Part shown: in pieces, positions 8,059-17,100 of the stretch
Layout: every line of letters begins with the position of its first letter
Numbering within the stretch: the stretch's first letter is position 1
Source: Streptomyces tardus
Lineage (GTDB): Bacteria; Actinomycetota; Actinomycetes; Streptomycetales; Streptomycetaceae
Assembly: GCF_018101125.2 (NCBI RefSeq)
Contig: NZ_JAELVF020000001.1
Coordinates: forward strand, 2,418,487-2,482,486
DNA length: 64,000 bases
Direction: 5' to 3'
Notes under the pieces: generated by a model
Databases searched by the model: none
What the model was told of the DNA's origin: nothing
What the model saw: the letters and a program-made list of their open reading frames with translations, nothing else
Position numbers and translations under genes: made by a program

Positions 8059-8879
8059 CCGGCCCTCGTGCTCGCGGCCGGAGTCCGGGCGTGGTGGTCG
8101 GCGACCCACTGGAGGATCAACTCGCGTGTCTCCTCGGTGCGTTCGACCAGCACCGAGTGTCCCTGGTCCGGCAGCACCACGGTGCGGCAGGCGTCCAGCT
8201 TGGCCTCCAGCTCCGGGACCTGGGCGCTCAGTCCGCTCTCGGAACCGAAGATGGCCAGCACCGGGCAGCGCAGCGCGCTCAGTTCGTCGTCGACGACCGA
8301 GCCGGTGGAGACCTCCTCGGCCAGGGTCGTCGACTGGAGGATCCGGCTGGCGTTGCGCGACAACTTGGCGGTGTGGGTGCCGTGCTGGGCGGAGATCCAG
8401 TCGATCACCTCGTCCTTGCACAGCTGCCGCTTGGCGTCGCCGAGCCCTTCGGCCATGTGCTCGGTCCACACCCGCACCGGCGGCTCGGACTCGATCATCA
8501 CGGCGGTGGCGACGCGCTCGGGGTGCCAGGCGGCGAGCGCGGTGGCGACGGTGCCGCCGAAGGAGTTGCCGACGACGTGCACCGGACGCTCCTCGCCGAG
8601 CGACTCCAGGAGCGCGGCCAGGTCCTCGACGAAGTCGTCGAGCCGGTACCCGGCGGCCGGCCGGTCGCTGCGGCCGTGACCGCGCAGGTCGTACATGATC
8701 ACGTCCACCCCGGCCTGGGCGAAGGCGGGGCCGAGCGTGAAGTAGTAGCTGGCCAGGCTGTCGGTGAGCAGCCCGTGGACGAAGACGACCACGGGCGGCT
8801 CGCCCTGCGCGCCGGGATCGCGCACCGCGTCCAGCCGCTGGACATGGGTGCGGATGGTGCGGGTGGCGAGTTTGGCCAT
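8055..8879 (-). CDS. Alpha/beta-fold hydrolase (thioesterase/esterase candidate)
   Basis: 274 residues. Alpha/beta-hydrolase landmarks: oxyanion HG in VVFVHGLLTDS (about residue 33), the DLRGHGRSD strand, nucleophile Ser in VHVVGNSFGGTVA (about residue 107), and catalytic His in LPDQGHSVLVERTEE (about residue 245). It lacks a signal peptide. It starts 3 bp after the ACP stop and is within the operon, so it is the best candidate for releasing the acyl chain from the ACP or for hydrolysing the product. Its small-molecule substrate is not predictable. Confidence 0.85.
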   Translation of the reverse strand: MAKLATRTIRTHVQRLDAVRDPGAQGEPPVVVFVHGLLTDSLASYYFTLGPAFAQAGVDVIMYDLRGHGRSDRPAAGYRLDDFVEDLAALLESLGEERPVHVVGNSFGGTVATALAAWHPERVATAVMIESEPPVRVWTEHMAEGLGDAKRQLCKDEVIDWISAQHGTHTAKLSRNASRILQSTTLAEEVSTGSVVDDELSALRCPVLAIFGSESGLSAQVPELEAKLDACRTVVLPDQGHSVLVERTEETRELILQWVADHHARTPAASTRAG

Positions 8880-8882
8880 CGC

Positions 8883-9200
8883 TCAGCCCTCCGCTTCGAC
8901 GCGGTTGAGGGAGTCGACGACGAAGTCGACGAGCTCGCCGATGGTCAGCTCGATGATCTGCTCCAGCTCCAGGTCGGCGATGAACTCGGCGAAGTTGATC
9001 CGGTCGCCGAAACGCTCGCGCAGCTGGCCGGAGAGCGTGACCAGGTCGATGCTCTCCAGCTCCAGATCGTGGTGGAACGTGGTCTCACGGGTGATCTCGG
9101 CGTCGTCGAACCCGTACTCCTCCAGCAGGGTCCGCAGCATGCCGGTGATGTCGGCCAGGATCTGGTCCGCGTCGGGCGTCAGCGCCCTCTCCGTGGTCAT
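8883..9200 (-). CDS. Discrete acyl carrier protein
   Basis: 105 residues. The phosphopantetheine site is Ser in HHDLELESIDLVTLSGQLRERFG (about residue 53), with the usual four-helix ACP pattern around it. The ATG overlaps the stop of the preceding KS-AT-DH-PPTase gene (ATGA), so it is translationally coupled. This ACP is separate from, and different in motif to (LELESIDL against LSVDSIKR), the ACP inside the first megasynthase. That suggests a dedicated starter, shuttle or offloading role. Confidence 0.9.
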   Translation of the reverse strand: MTTERALTPDADQILADITGMLRTLLEEYGFDDAEITRETTFHHDLELESIDLVTLSGQLRERFGDRINFAEFIADLELEQIIELTIGELVDFVVDSLNRVEAEG

Positions 9201-12200
9201 CGTGCGTCTCCCGTGGTCGAGCGGTTGGGTGTGGGGGCGTGCGGTGGTGCGGCCAGGGAGCCGTCGGCCGAGGTCCAGGCGACGACGTACCCGCGGTCCG
9301 GAAGGCCCGGTGGGTTGCGCAGCTCCCGGGTGCGGACGTGGTGGGAGGCACCGCCCGCGAGGACCGTCAGCACCCCGGTGCCCGCATCGTGTGCGCGTAC
9401 CTCGAAGTCCTGGGGCCGGCCGCCGAGCCCGGTGCCGCGAGCCTTCGCGACGGCCTCCTTGGCGGCCCAGAACCGGGTGAACCACAGGGCCTCGCCGTCC
9501 GCGCCGGCTGCCACCAGAGCGTCGAGCAGTACGAGTTCGGCCTCGGTGCACGCCAACTCCCGCGTGGCGCGCGGGCGTTCGACGACCTCCTCCAGGTCGA
9601 TGCCGACCGGGCCGCGCGAGGCGATCGCGACCCCGGTCTCGCCGCAGTGCGCGATCGAGACGGTCAGTTCGCCCAGCTTGCGGCCGTGCACCCCGCTCGC
9701 GTATGGGCGGCCGGTGGCGTCGTTGGCGAGGGCGACCTCGGCCGGGTAGATCTCCTCGCGGTCGCTCTCGCCGCTGCCGCGCCCGGCCTCGGCGGCCTCC
9801 CGCCAGAGCAGTTCGCGCACCGCGTCCTTGGCGGCGATCCGGCCGAGCAGCCAGCGGCGGCGACGGGTCGGCGCGAGCTCCTCGTACGCCGCCCGTTCGG
9901 CGGAGCCGCAGACGTTGCGCATGATCAGCCCGCGCGTGGCCAGGTCGGGCCACCGCTCGTGGACGGCGGTCCAGCCCTCCGGCTCGATCTGGGAGAGCGT
10001 GTGGTGGCCGGGGAAGCGGTCCACCGCGCGGATACCGGGGTCGGTGTCGAAGCGGCGGTCCGTCCAGCCGTCGAACTCCGCCCACACCCGGCCCCGGTGG
10101 ACCAGCTGCATGTCCGCGGTCAGGGAGTTGTCGGTGAGATCGGTGATGCGGATCAGGCATTCGAGACGTTCGCCGGGCGCCGGCTGCGGCCCGTGGAAAC
10201 GGATCCGGCGCATGCCCGCGGGGAACACGGTGGTGCGCTCGGTGAGCGTGTCCATGATCCAGAAGCCGAGCAGCTGGCCGACGTTGTCCAGCAGCGCGCC
10301 GGGTGTGGAGAGCGAGACGAGGTCACCGCGCACATGGCGTTCGCCGATCGCGGTGAGTCTCTCGACCCCCTGGAAGAGCGGGCCGTGGAACATCCAGCGC
10401 TCGCTGTAGAGGCGTTCGGCCGTGAACTGCGGAACATGCTCGCTCTCGGGCGCGAACTGCCAGGGGGCGGGCGCCTGTTCGCCATCCGAGTGCTCGAACC
10501 CGGCAGCGGTTGGGGCCAGTTCGACGGTCGCCTGGCTGTACCCGGTCAGACCGACCACCATGCGGTCGGCGGCCGTGCGCTCGACGGTGACGGGCAGTGT
10601 GCGGGAGGGGATCGCCTCGATCCACTGCAGCAGCCGTACGTCGTGCACCGCGACCGCCCGGGTGCCGGGCGCGGCCTGCTCGGCGAACCGCATCAGATGG
10701 GTGATGACGGTGGTGGCCGGCACGATCGGCCAGCGGTCGCCCTCGTCGGGCCAGCCGGGGCGCTGCCGGAAGAAGCAGTGGTCGAGCAGATAGGGCATCC
10801 GGTCGACGTCCACCCGCAGTTCGGTGGGGTGCGTCGCGGCGGGCGACCCGCCGGCCGCGCCGGGGCGCGGCGGCTGCGCGGGCTGCGCGGGCTGCCGGGC
10901 CGACCGCTGTACGGGCTGGCCGGGCTCGCCGGGGTGTACGGGCTGTCGTGCCGGGGCCGGTACGGCTCGTACGGGCTGACCCGCCGAACGGGCGCGGCCG
11001 GCCTCGATCAGCTCGCCCGCGACGGACGCGGTGTCCTCCAGCAGCGCCGCCAGCTCACCCGCGAGCGGGAACCTGTCGGCCCGGTCCGCGAGTTCGGCCA
11101 GCGCGCCGCTCTCCCCGCTCCCACCGCCGGTCGCGCCGACTGCCGGACGGCTGCGGCGCTCGCCGAGCACGCCCCTGGACTGCGGCGGCAGCGAGACCAG
11201 CGGACCGCCGAGGTCCAGCCGAACCGTCGGACGTACGCCGTGGGTCGACGCGGCCCGCGTGCCGGCGGTGGTCGTCGTGGTCGCGGCGGCCGGAACCGTG
11301 GCGCCGGCCCGTGCGGTGCGGTCGCCGGCGAGGGCGGGCAGCGGGGTCACGTCCGGTGAGCCGCCGTCCACCCACAGCGCGGTGGCGACCCGGCGCAGCT
11401 GCGCCAGGCTGTCGCGGGCGCCGACGTGCGCGGGTACCACCAGCCGGTCGTGGCCGGCGAGGGTGTCGTCGATCAGCGAGCCGATCTGGCCCGCGCCGAG
11501 CGTCAGGAACGCGCGGAACCCGTCCCGGTGCATCGCCTCGATCATCAGCCGGAAACGCACCGGCTCCAGCAGATGGCGTACGAACAACTCCCGTACGGCG
11601 TCCGCCTCACGCGGGTACGGCGCGGCCAGCGTCGCCGACCAGACCGGCGTCTGCTGCGGGTTGAGCGTGTAGGTGTCGGCGGCGGCCCGGATCGGGTCGA
11701 GGTACGGCGCCAGCATCGGGGTGTGGAAACCCGAGCGGAACGGCAGGACCTGGCTGATGACGCCCTGGGCGCGCATCCTGAGCACCAGCTCCTGCACCGC
11801 CTCCTCGGGGCCGCAGACCATCGCCTGGTTGGGCGCGTTGTCGTGCGAGAGCACGACGTCCTCGCGTCCGGCCAGCTCCTCCAGCACCCGCTCGGCGGGC
11901 ATACCGAGCACACCGAAGGCGACACCGGGGACGTTCAGCGCGTCCGGTTCGAAGGCTTCCAGGAAGGCGTCGACCTCGTCCGCCGCGTGGATTCCGCCGG
12001 CGGCCATCGCAGTCCACTCGCCGACGCTGTGGCCCGCCACGGCGTCCGGTACGACACCGATGCGGCGCAGCGCCGCGTCCAGCAGCCGGCCCAGCTGGAA
12101 GACGGCCTTTCCGTGCCGGCCGACGTCGCCGACGGAGGAGTCGGCGTCGAGCGTCCAGGGCAGGCCGAAGTGCGCGGCCAGCTCCGCGACCTGCGGCTCG

Positions 12201-14131
12201 AACTCCGCTTCCAGCCCGGGGAAGACGAAGGCGGTACGGCCGCCGCCGAGCTTGCCGAGCAGGGGCTGCGGGCTGAACCACACATCGGTGCGTCCGCGCC
12301 ACGGCTTGCCCTTGGCGACAGCCCTGCGGGCCAGCTTCAGCCGCCGCGCGTCCGGCGCGACGATGCCCAGCCGTACGGGCAGCCCGTCCCCGGTCTGCCG
12401 TGTCGCCAGGCCGCGCGCCAGCACGGTGGCGTCGTCGGCGTCGAGCAGCTCGGCCAGCGCCTCGGTGGTCGGCGCGGCGAGCCGCAGCACCGGCTCAGGC
12501 TCGCTGACGACCACGGCGGGCGCGCTCCGATCCGCCGACGGCGCGGCGGCGGGCGGGGCGGCAGCGGCGGCACGGGCCGGCTGCTCCAGTACGACGTGTG
12601 CGTTGATACCGCCGAAGCCGAACGCGTTGACCCCGGCGCGACGCGGTGCGCCACTGGCCGGTGCGGTCCACGGTCGTGCCTCGGCGAGCGGCGCGAACCT
12701 GGTCGAGCCCAGCGCCTCGTGCGGCTGCTCGCAGTGCAGGGTCGGCGGCAGCGTCTCGTGGTGGACGGCGAGCGCCGCCTTGATCAGACCGGCGACACCG
12801 GCCGCCGGCATGGCGTGCCCGATCTGCGACTTCACCGAGCCGATCGCCGGGCGCACCGCCTCCTCGCCGGTCCCGTCCTGCGGCGCGGCGGGGCCGAACA
12901 CCGTTGCCAGCGTGGTCAGTTCGGCACGGTCGCCGGCCGGGGTGGCCGTACCGTGCGCCTCCAGCAGACCGATCGAGTCCGGCGCCGCCGGGTCGAGGCC
13001 GGCCGCCTCCCACGCCTGGGTGACGGCTCGTACCTGGCCACCGGGGTCCGGGTTGAGCAGGCTCGCCGAACGTCCGTCGCTCGCCACGCCGGTACCGGAG
13101 ATCACCGCGTACACCCGGTCGCCGTCGCGCTCGGCGTCGGCCAGCCGCTTGAGCACGACGATGCCGGTGCCCTCGCCGATCAGCACACCGTCCGCGTCCG
13201 CGCTGAGAGGACTGATGCGCTGGCTGGGGGAGAGCGCGCCGAGCTGGCTGAACACGCTCCACAGGGTGATGTCGTGGCAGTGGTGGACGCCGCCGGCGAG
13301 CATCACGTCGCAGCGGCCGGAGGAGAGTTCGCGCACCGCGTGGTCGACCGCGACCAGCGAGGAGGCGCAGGCCGCGTCGACGGTGTACGCGGGCCCGCGC
13401 AGGTCGAGCCGGTTCGCCAGCCGGGAGGCGGCCAGGTTCGGGACCAGGCCGATCGCCGACTCGGGCTGCTCCGGGCCGAGTCGGTCGTGGAAGGCGGTGC
13501 GCACCGTCTCCAACCGGCCCTCGTCGACGTCGGGCAGCAGCTCGCGCAATGTGCTGACCAGCTGGTTCGCGGTGCGCACCCGCTGGTCCAGCCGCACCAG
13601 TCCGGGCGTGAGGTAGCCGCCGCGTCCGAGGATGACGCCGACCCGCTGACGGTCCTCGGGCAGGATGTCGCCGCCCGCGTCGAGCAGCGAGTCGTGGGCG
13701 ACCTGGAGCGCGATGAGCTGGTCCGGCTCGGTGCCGGGGATCGACTTCGGCATGATCCCCAGGCGCGCGAGGTCGAACTCGGTGTCCTGGTCGCAGAATC
13801 CGCCGCGTCGGCAGTACACCCGGTCCGCCCGTCGGGCGTCCGCGTCCGCGCCGCCGTCGGGCTCGTAGAACTCCGCGCCCCAGCGGTCGGCCGGCACCTC
13901 GCTGATCGCGTCGACGCCCCCGACGATGTTGCGCCAGTAGGCGGCCAGATCGCGGGCGCCGGGGAAGAAGGCACCCATCCCGACGATCGCCACCGGCGTC
14001 TGCACACCGGCACCGGCCGTACCCGCGGCGCCCGTACCCGCGGCGCCCGTACCGGCGGCGCCTGTGCCCGGGGCGTCGGCGGTGCCCGAAGTCCCGCGCG
14101 ACCGGGGGCTGTTCGGCGTGTCCGCAGTCAT
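9197..14131 (-). CDS. KS-AT-DH synthase with C-terminal phosphopantetheinyl transferase (PUFA-synthase-like)
   Basis: 1644 residues. After a linker with repeated GTGAA units comes a ketosynthase with Cys255 (DAACASSL), His393 (EAHGTA) and His439 (GHAMPAAG). An acyltransferase follows with Ser702 (AGHSVGEW), then a dehydratase-like hot-dog region with His1118 (YLLDHCFF) and a GPLFQG motif. An Sfp-type phosphopantetheinyl transferase is fused at the end (GIDLEEV near 1510, WAAKEAVAK near 1556). The intact KS Cys argues against a chain-length-factor-only role. The fused transferase could self-activate the pathway ACPs. The ATG at 14131 lies 8 bp after the previous stop; a GTG at 14143 would give a 4-bp GTGA overlap and is an equal alternative. 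Confidence 0.9.
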   Translation of the reverse strand: MTADTPNSPRSRGTSGTADAPGTGAAGTGAAGTGAAGTAGAGVQTPVAIVGMGAFFPGARDLAAYWRNIVGGVDAISEVPADRWGAEFYEPDGGADADARRADRVYCRRGGFCDQDTEFDLARLGIMPKSIPGTEPDQLIALQVAHDSLLDAGGDILPEDRQRVGVILGRGGYLTPGLVRLDQRVRTANQLVSTLRELLPDVDEGRLETVRTAFHDRLGPEQPESAIGLVPNLAASRLANRLDLRGPAYTVDAACASSLVAVDHAVRELSSGRCDVMLAGGVHHCHDITLWSVFSQLGALSPSQRISPLSADADGVLIGEGTGIVVLKRLADAERDGDRVYAVISGTGVASDGRSASLLNPDPGGQVRAVTQAWEAAGLDPAAPDSIGLLEAHGTATPAGDRAELTTLATVFGPAAPQDGTGEEAVRPAIGSVKSQIGHAMPAAGVAGLIKAALAVHHETLPPTLHCEQPHEALGSTRFAPLAEARPWTAPASGAPRRAGVNAFGFGGINAHVVLEQPARAAAAAPPAAAPSADRSAPAVVVSEPEPVLRLAAPTTEALAELLDADDATVLARGLATRQTGDGLPVRLGIVAPDARRLKLARRAVAKGKPWRGRTDVWFSPQPLLGKLGGGRTAFVFPGLEAEFEPQVAELAAHFGLPWTLDADSSVGDVGRHGKAVFQLGRLLDAALRRIGVVPDAVAGHSVGEWTAMAAGGIHAADEVDAFLEAFEPDALNVPGVAFGVLGMPAERVLEELAGREDVVLSHDNAPNQAMVCGPEEAVQELVLRMRAQGVISQVLPFRSGFHTPMLAPYLDPIRAAADTYTLNPQQTPVWSATLAAPYPREADAVRELFVRHLLEPVRFRLMIEAMHRDGFRAFLTLGAGQIGSLIDDTLAGHDRLVVPAHVGARDSLAQLRRVATALWVDGGSPDVTPLPALAGDRTARAGATVPAAATTTTTAGTRAASTHGVRPTVRLDLGGPLVSLPPQSRGVLGERRSRPAVGATGGGSGESGALAELADRADRFPLAGELAALLEDTASVAGELIEAGRARSAGQPVRAVPAPARQPVHPGEPGQPVQRSARQPAQPAQPPRPGAAGGSPAATHPTELRVDVDRMPYLLDHCFFRQRPGWPDEGDRWPIVPATTVITHLMRFAEQAAPGTRAVAVHDVRLLQWIEAIPSRTLPVTVERTAADRMVVGLTGYSQATVELAPTAAGFEHSDGEQAPAPWQFAPESEHVPQFTAERLYSERWMFHGPLFQGVERLTAIGERHVRGDLVSLSTPGALLDNVGQLLGFWIMDTLTERTTVFPAGMRRIRFHGPQPAPGERLECLIRITDLTDNSLTADMQLVHRGRVWAEFDGWTDRRFDTDPGIRAVDRFPGHHTLSQIEPEGWTAVHERWPDLATRGLIMRNVCGSAERAAYEELAPTRRRRWLLGRIAAKDAVRELLWREAAEAGRGSGESDREEIYPAEVALANDATGRPYASGVHGRKLGELTVSIAHCGETGVAIASRGPVGIDLEEVVERPRATRELACTEAELVLLDALVAAGADGEALWFTRFWAAKEAVAKARGTGLGGRPQDFEVRAHDAGTGVLTVLAGGASHHVRTRELRNPPGLPDRGYVVAWTSADGSLAAPPHAPTPNRSTTGDAR

Positions 14132-14139
14132 CGGACCGA

Positions 14140-17100
14140 TCACCAGCCGGAGGCGGTGTAGACGACCGAGTGCACCCGCGGCGGGCCGTACGCCAGCTCG
14201 GCGAGGAGCGAGATCGGGCCTTCCTCGGGATCGATCAGCTTGATGCCGCGAGCGGTGTACGAGCGCATCAGCTCCGGGGTGACCATGCCGCCGTTGGTCT
14301 CTGCCGAGGCCCACGGGCCCCAGTGGACGGTCAGTCCGCGCCGCTCCTCGGTCGACCAGCGGCGGCCGAGCTCCTCCAACGCGTCGTTGGCGGCGGCGTA
14401 GTCGCTCTGCCCCCGGTTGCCGAGGGCGGCGGCTATGGAGCCGAAGAGCACGGCGAAGCGCGGGCCGTTGGGCAGCGAACCCACCGCGTCCAGCAGCGAG
14501 TTGGCGCCGGAGACCTTGGTGGCGAAGACCCGGTGGAAGGAGTCCGCGGACTTCTCCGCTATCAGCTTGTCCTCGATGATCCCGGCGGCGTACACCAGCC
14601 CGTCCAGTCGGCCGTGCTCGGTGTGCACGTCCTTGACCACCGCCTGCACGGCCTCGGTGTCGGTGACGTCCACCCGGTGGTAGCGCACCTCGCTGCCCAG
14701 CTCGCGCAGCGCGGCGAGAGTGCCTCGCACCTCGCGCTCGGCGAGCGTGGCCGAGACCGCGCGCTCGATCTGGGCGGGCGACTTCATCCCGCTCGCGATG
14801 AACGCCTTGCGCAGCGCGGCCGAGTCGGTGGCGGACGCGGTGGCCGGGTCCTCCTGCGCGGACGGCTCCGGCGTACGGCCGATCAACTCGATCCGGCAGC
14901 GACTGGCGGCGGCGACCGTACGGGCGAAGCGGGCGGTGATGCCGCGCGCACCCCCGACCAGCAGTACGACGGCGTCCCGGTCCAGCCCGATCGCGGTGGC
15001 CTCCGCGGCCCCCTCGCCGGCCGGTCCCGCACCGGTCGAGCCGAGCGTGCCGAGGTCGGTGTGGCGCAGCCGCAGCGCGCGGCGGCCACCACCGTCGACG
15101 AGCACGACGGGTTCGCGTTCGGTGCTGCCCAGCTCGGCGACGAGACGCTCGGCAACCAGGGCCGGGGTGTCCTCGGTGCCCAACTCCAGCACGGTGGCGT
15201 GCAGTTCCTCGTACTCCCGGGCGACGCTGCGGAAGAACCCGCGCAGACCGCTCGCCGAGCCGTGCTCCCGCCGCTCGGCGGCCAGCAGCCGTTTCGGACC
15301 GCCGTCCAGCACCGCCTTGAAGAGCGGGAACGCGCCCGGCAGGACGGGCTCGTCCTCCTCCAGCGCGTCCAGGTGGATGACGGCGTCTGCCACCTGGACG
15401 GGCGCCTGCCCGGTTGGCAGCAGCTCCGGTACGGCGCCGGCGGCGCGCAGCTGCTCGGCGAGCACCTCGGCCAACTCCCCGCCGCCCAGCACCTGAACGG
15501 TGCTCCCCGCGGCCAACAGCTGTGTCACCGGGCCCAGTTCGTCCTCCACGAACTCCAGCCGCTGCGGCGGCACCACGTGCTTCTCGCCGCTCTGCTCCGT
15601 GACGCCGCCGGTCAACGCGCCTTCCTGGCCCGGGGTGTTGCCGCCGAGTGCCTGGGTGAGGAGTTGGGCGAGGGTGGTGGCGGTGCGTGCGGTGGTGAGG
15701 TGTTCGGCGTCGGTGGTGTCGGTGGGGAGGCCGAGTCGGGTGGCGAGTTCGCCGGCGATTTCGGCTCGTTTGATGGAGTCGACGCTGAGGTCTGCTTCGA
15801 GGTCGAGGTCGGGTTCGATCATCTCGGCGGGGTAGCCGGTGCGTTCCGCGACGACTTCGAGCACCGCGGCCAGTACGGCCGCGCCGTCCAGCGCCGGAGC
15901 GGCGGCGGCGGCGGCGGGAGCTGCCGGCAGGGCCGGAGGCTGCGCGGGGTGCGCCGCGGGGGCGGTGGCTGCTTCCGCGGCCGGCACGTACGCGCCGGCC
16001 GCCGGCACGTAGGACGGCGCCGATGCTGCCCGCGCGGGCAGCTCGGTCGCGCCCAGGTAGCCGAGCAGCACATCGCGCTGGGCGGCCACCATCTCCCGGC
16101 TGCTGCGCAGGAATTCGGCGATCAGCGCATCGGCCGCGCCCGCCGGCTGCGGAACTCCGGCACTGTGGATCTGGTTCTCGGACACGATGAGCTCCCTGAT
16201 CTGGCGGGCGGGGTGCAGCGCGCCCGGCTGCACGGTGCCGTCGGCGCGACGTACGAGGTGGCCGTCCACGGTCCAACCGGGACGCACCGTCTCCGGCGCC
16301 TTCTCCGCATCGACCGAGGCCCGTCCCTGGAAGAGTCGCGCGGTGCGGATCTCCGCGCCCGCCACGGCCAGTTGGGCCAGCGCGGCGAGGAAGCCGGTCA
16401 GTCCGGTCGCGCGCCGGCCCTCCAGCGACACCACCCGGTGCGGGCGGTCACCGAGCACGTCGCCGACCAGCCTGGTCAGCACCCGGCCGGGCCCGACCTC
16501 GAGGAAGACCCGAGCGCCTGCCTCGTACATGGCCTCGATCTGCTCGGTGAACCGCACCGGCGCACCGATCTGCTCGCCGAGCTCCGCCCGTACGCCCTCC
16601 GCGCTCAGCTGGTACGGGCGCGCGGTGCGGTTCGCGTACACCGGCACCTCGGGCGGATGCACCGGGTACTCCTCCAGCCGCTGCCGGAAGGTCCGGCCGG
16701 CACCGGAGACCAGCTTGCTGTGGAAGGCGCAGGCGACCTGGAGCCGCTTCCCGGCGTGGCCGGCCTCCTTCAGCCGCTCCACCGCCTGGACGACCGCGTC
16801 CGTCGGACCGGAAATCACTGTCTGGCGCGGCGAGTTGCGGTTTGCGGCCACCACCTGCTCCGCGAGGCCGGCGGTGCGCAGCACGTCCTCGACCTGCTCG
16901 GCGGTCCCGTTGACCGCGGCCATCGTGCCCGCGTCGCCGTCCCGCACCTCGTCCAGGATCGCGTTGGCGCGGGCGGCGCTGGCCTCCAGCACGTCCTCGG
17001 GTGCCAGCGCTCCGGCCACGCCCAGCGCGACCAGCTCGCCGTAGCTGTGTCCGGCCGTCATCGCGGGCCTGACGCCGACCCCGGCGAGCAGCTCCGCGGC

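Noticed and set aside
9239..14161. Long plus-strand frames over the KS-AT-DH gene
   Set aside because: Shadows of the minus-strand gene; no motifs and poor codon pattern.
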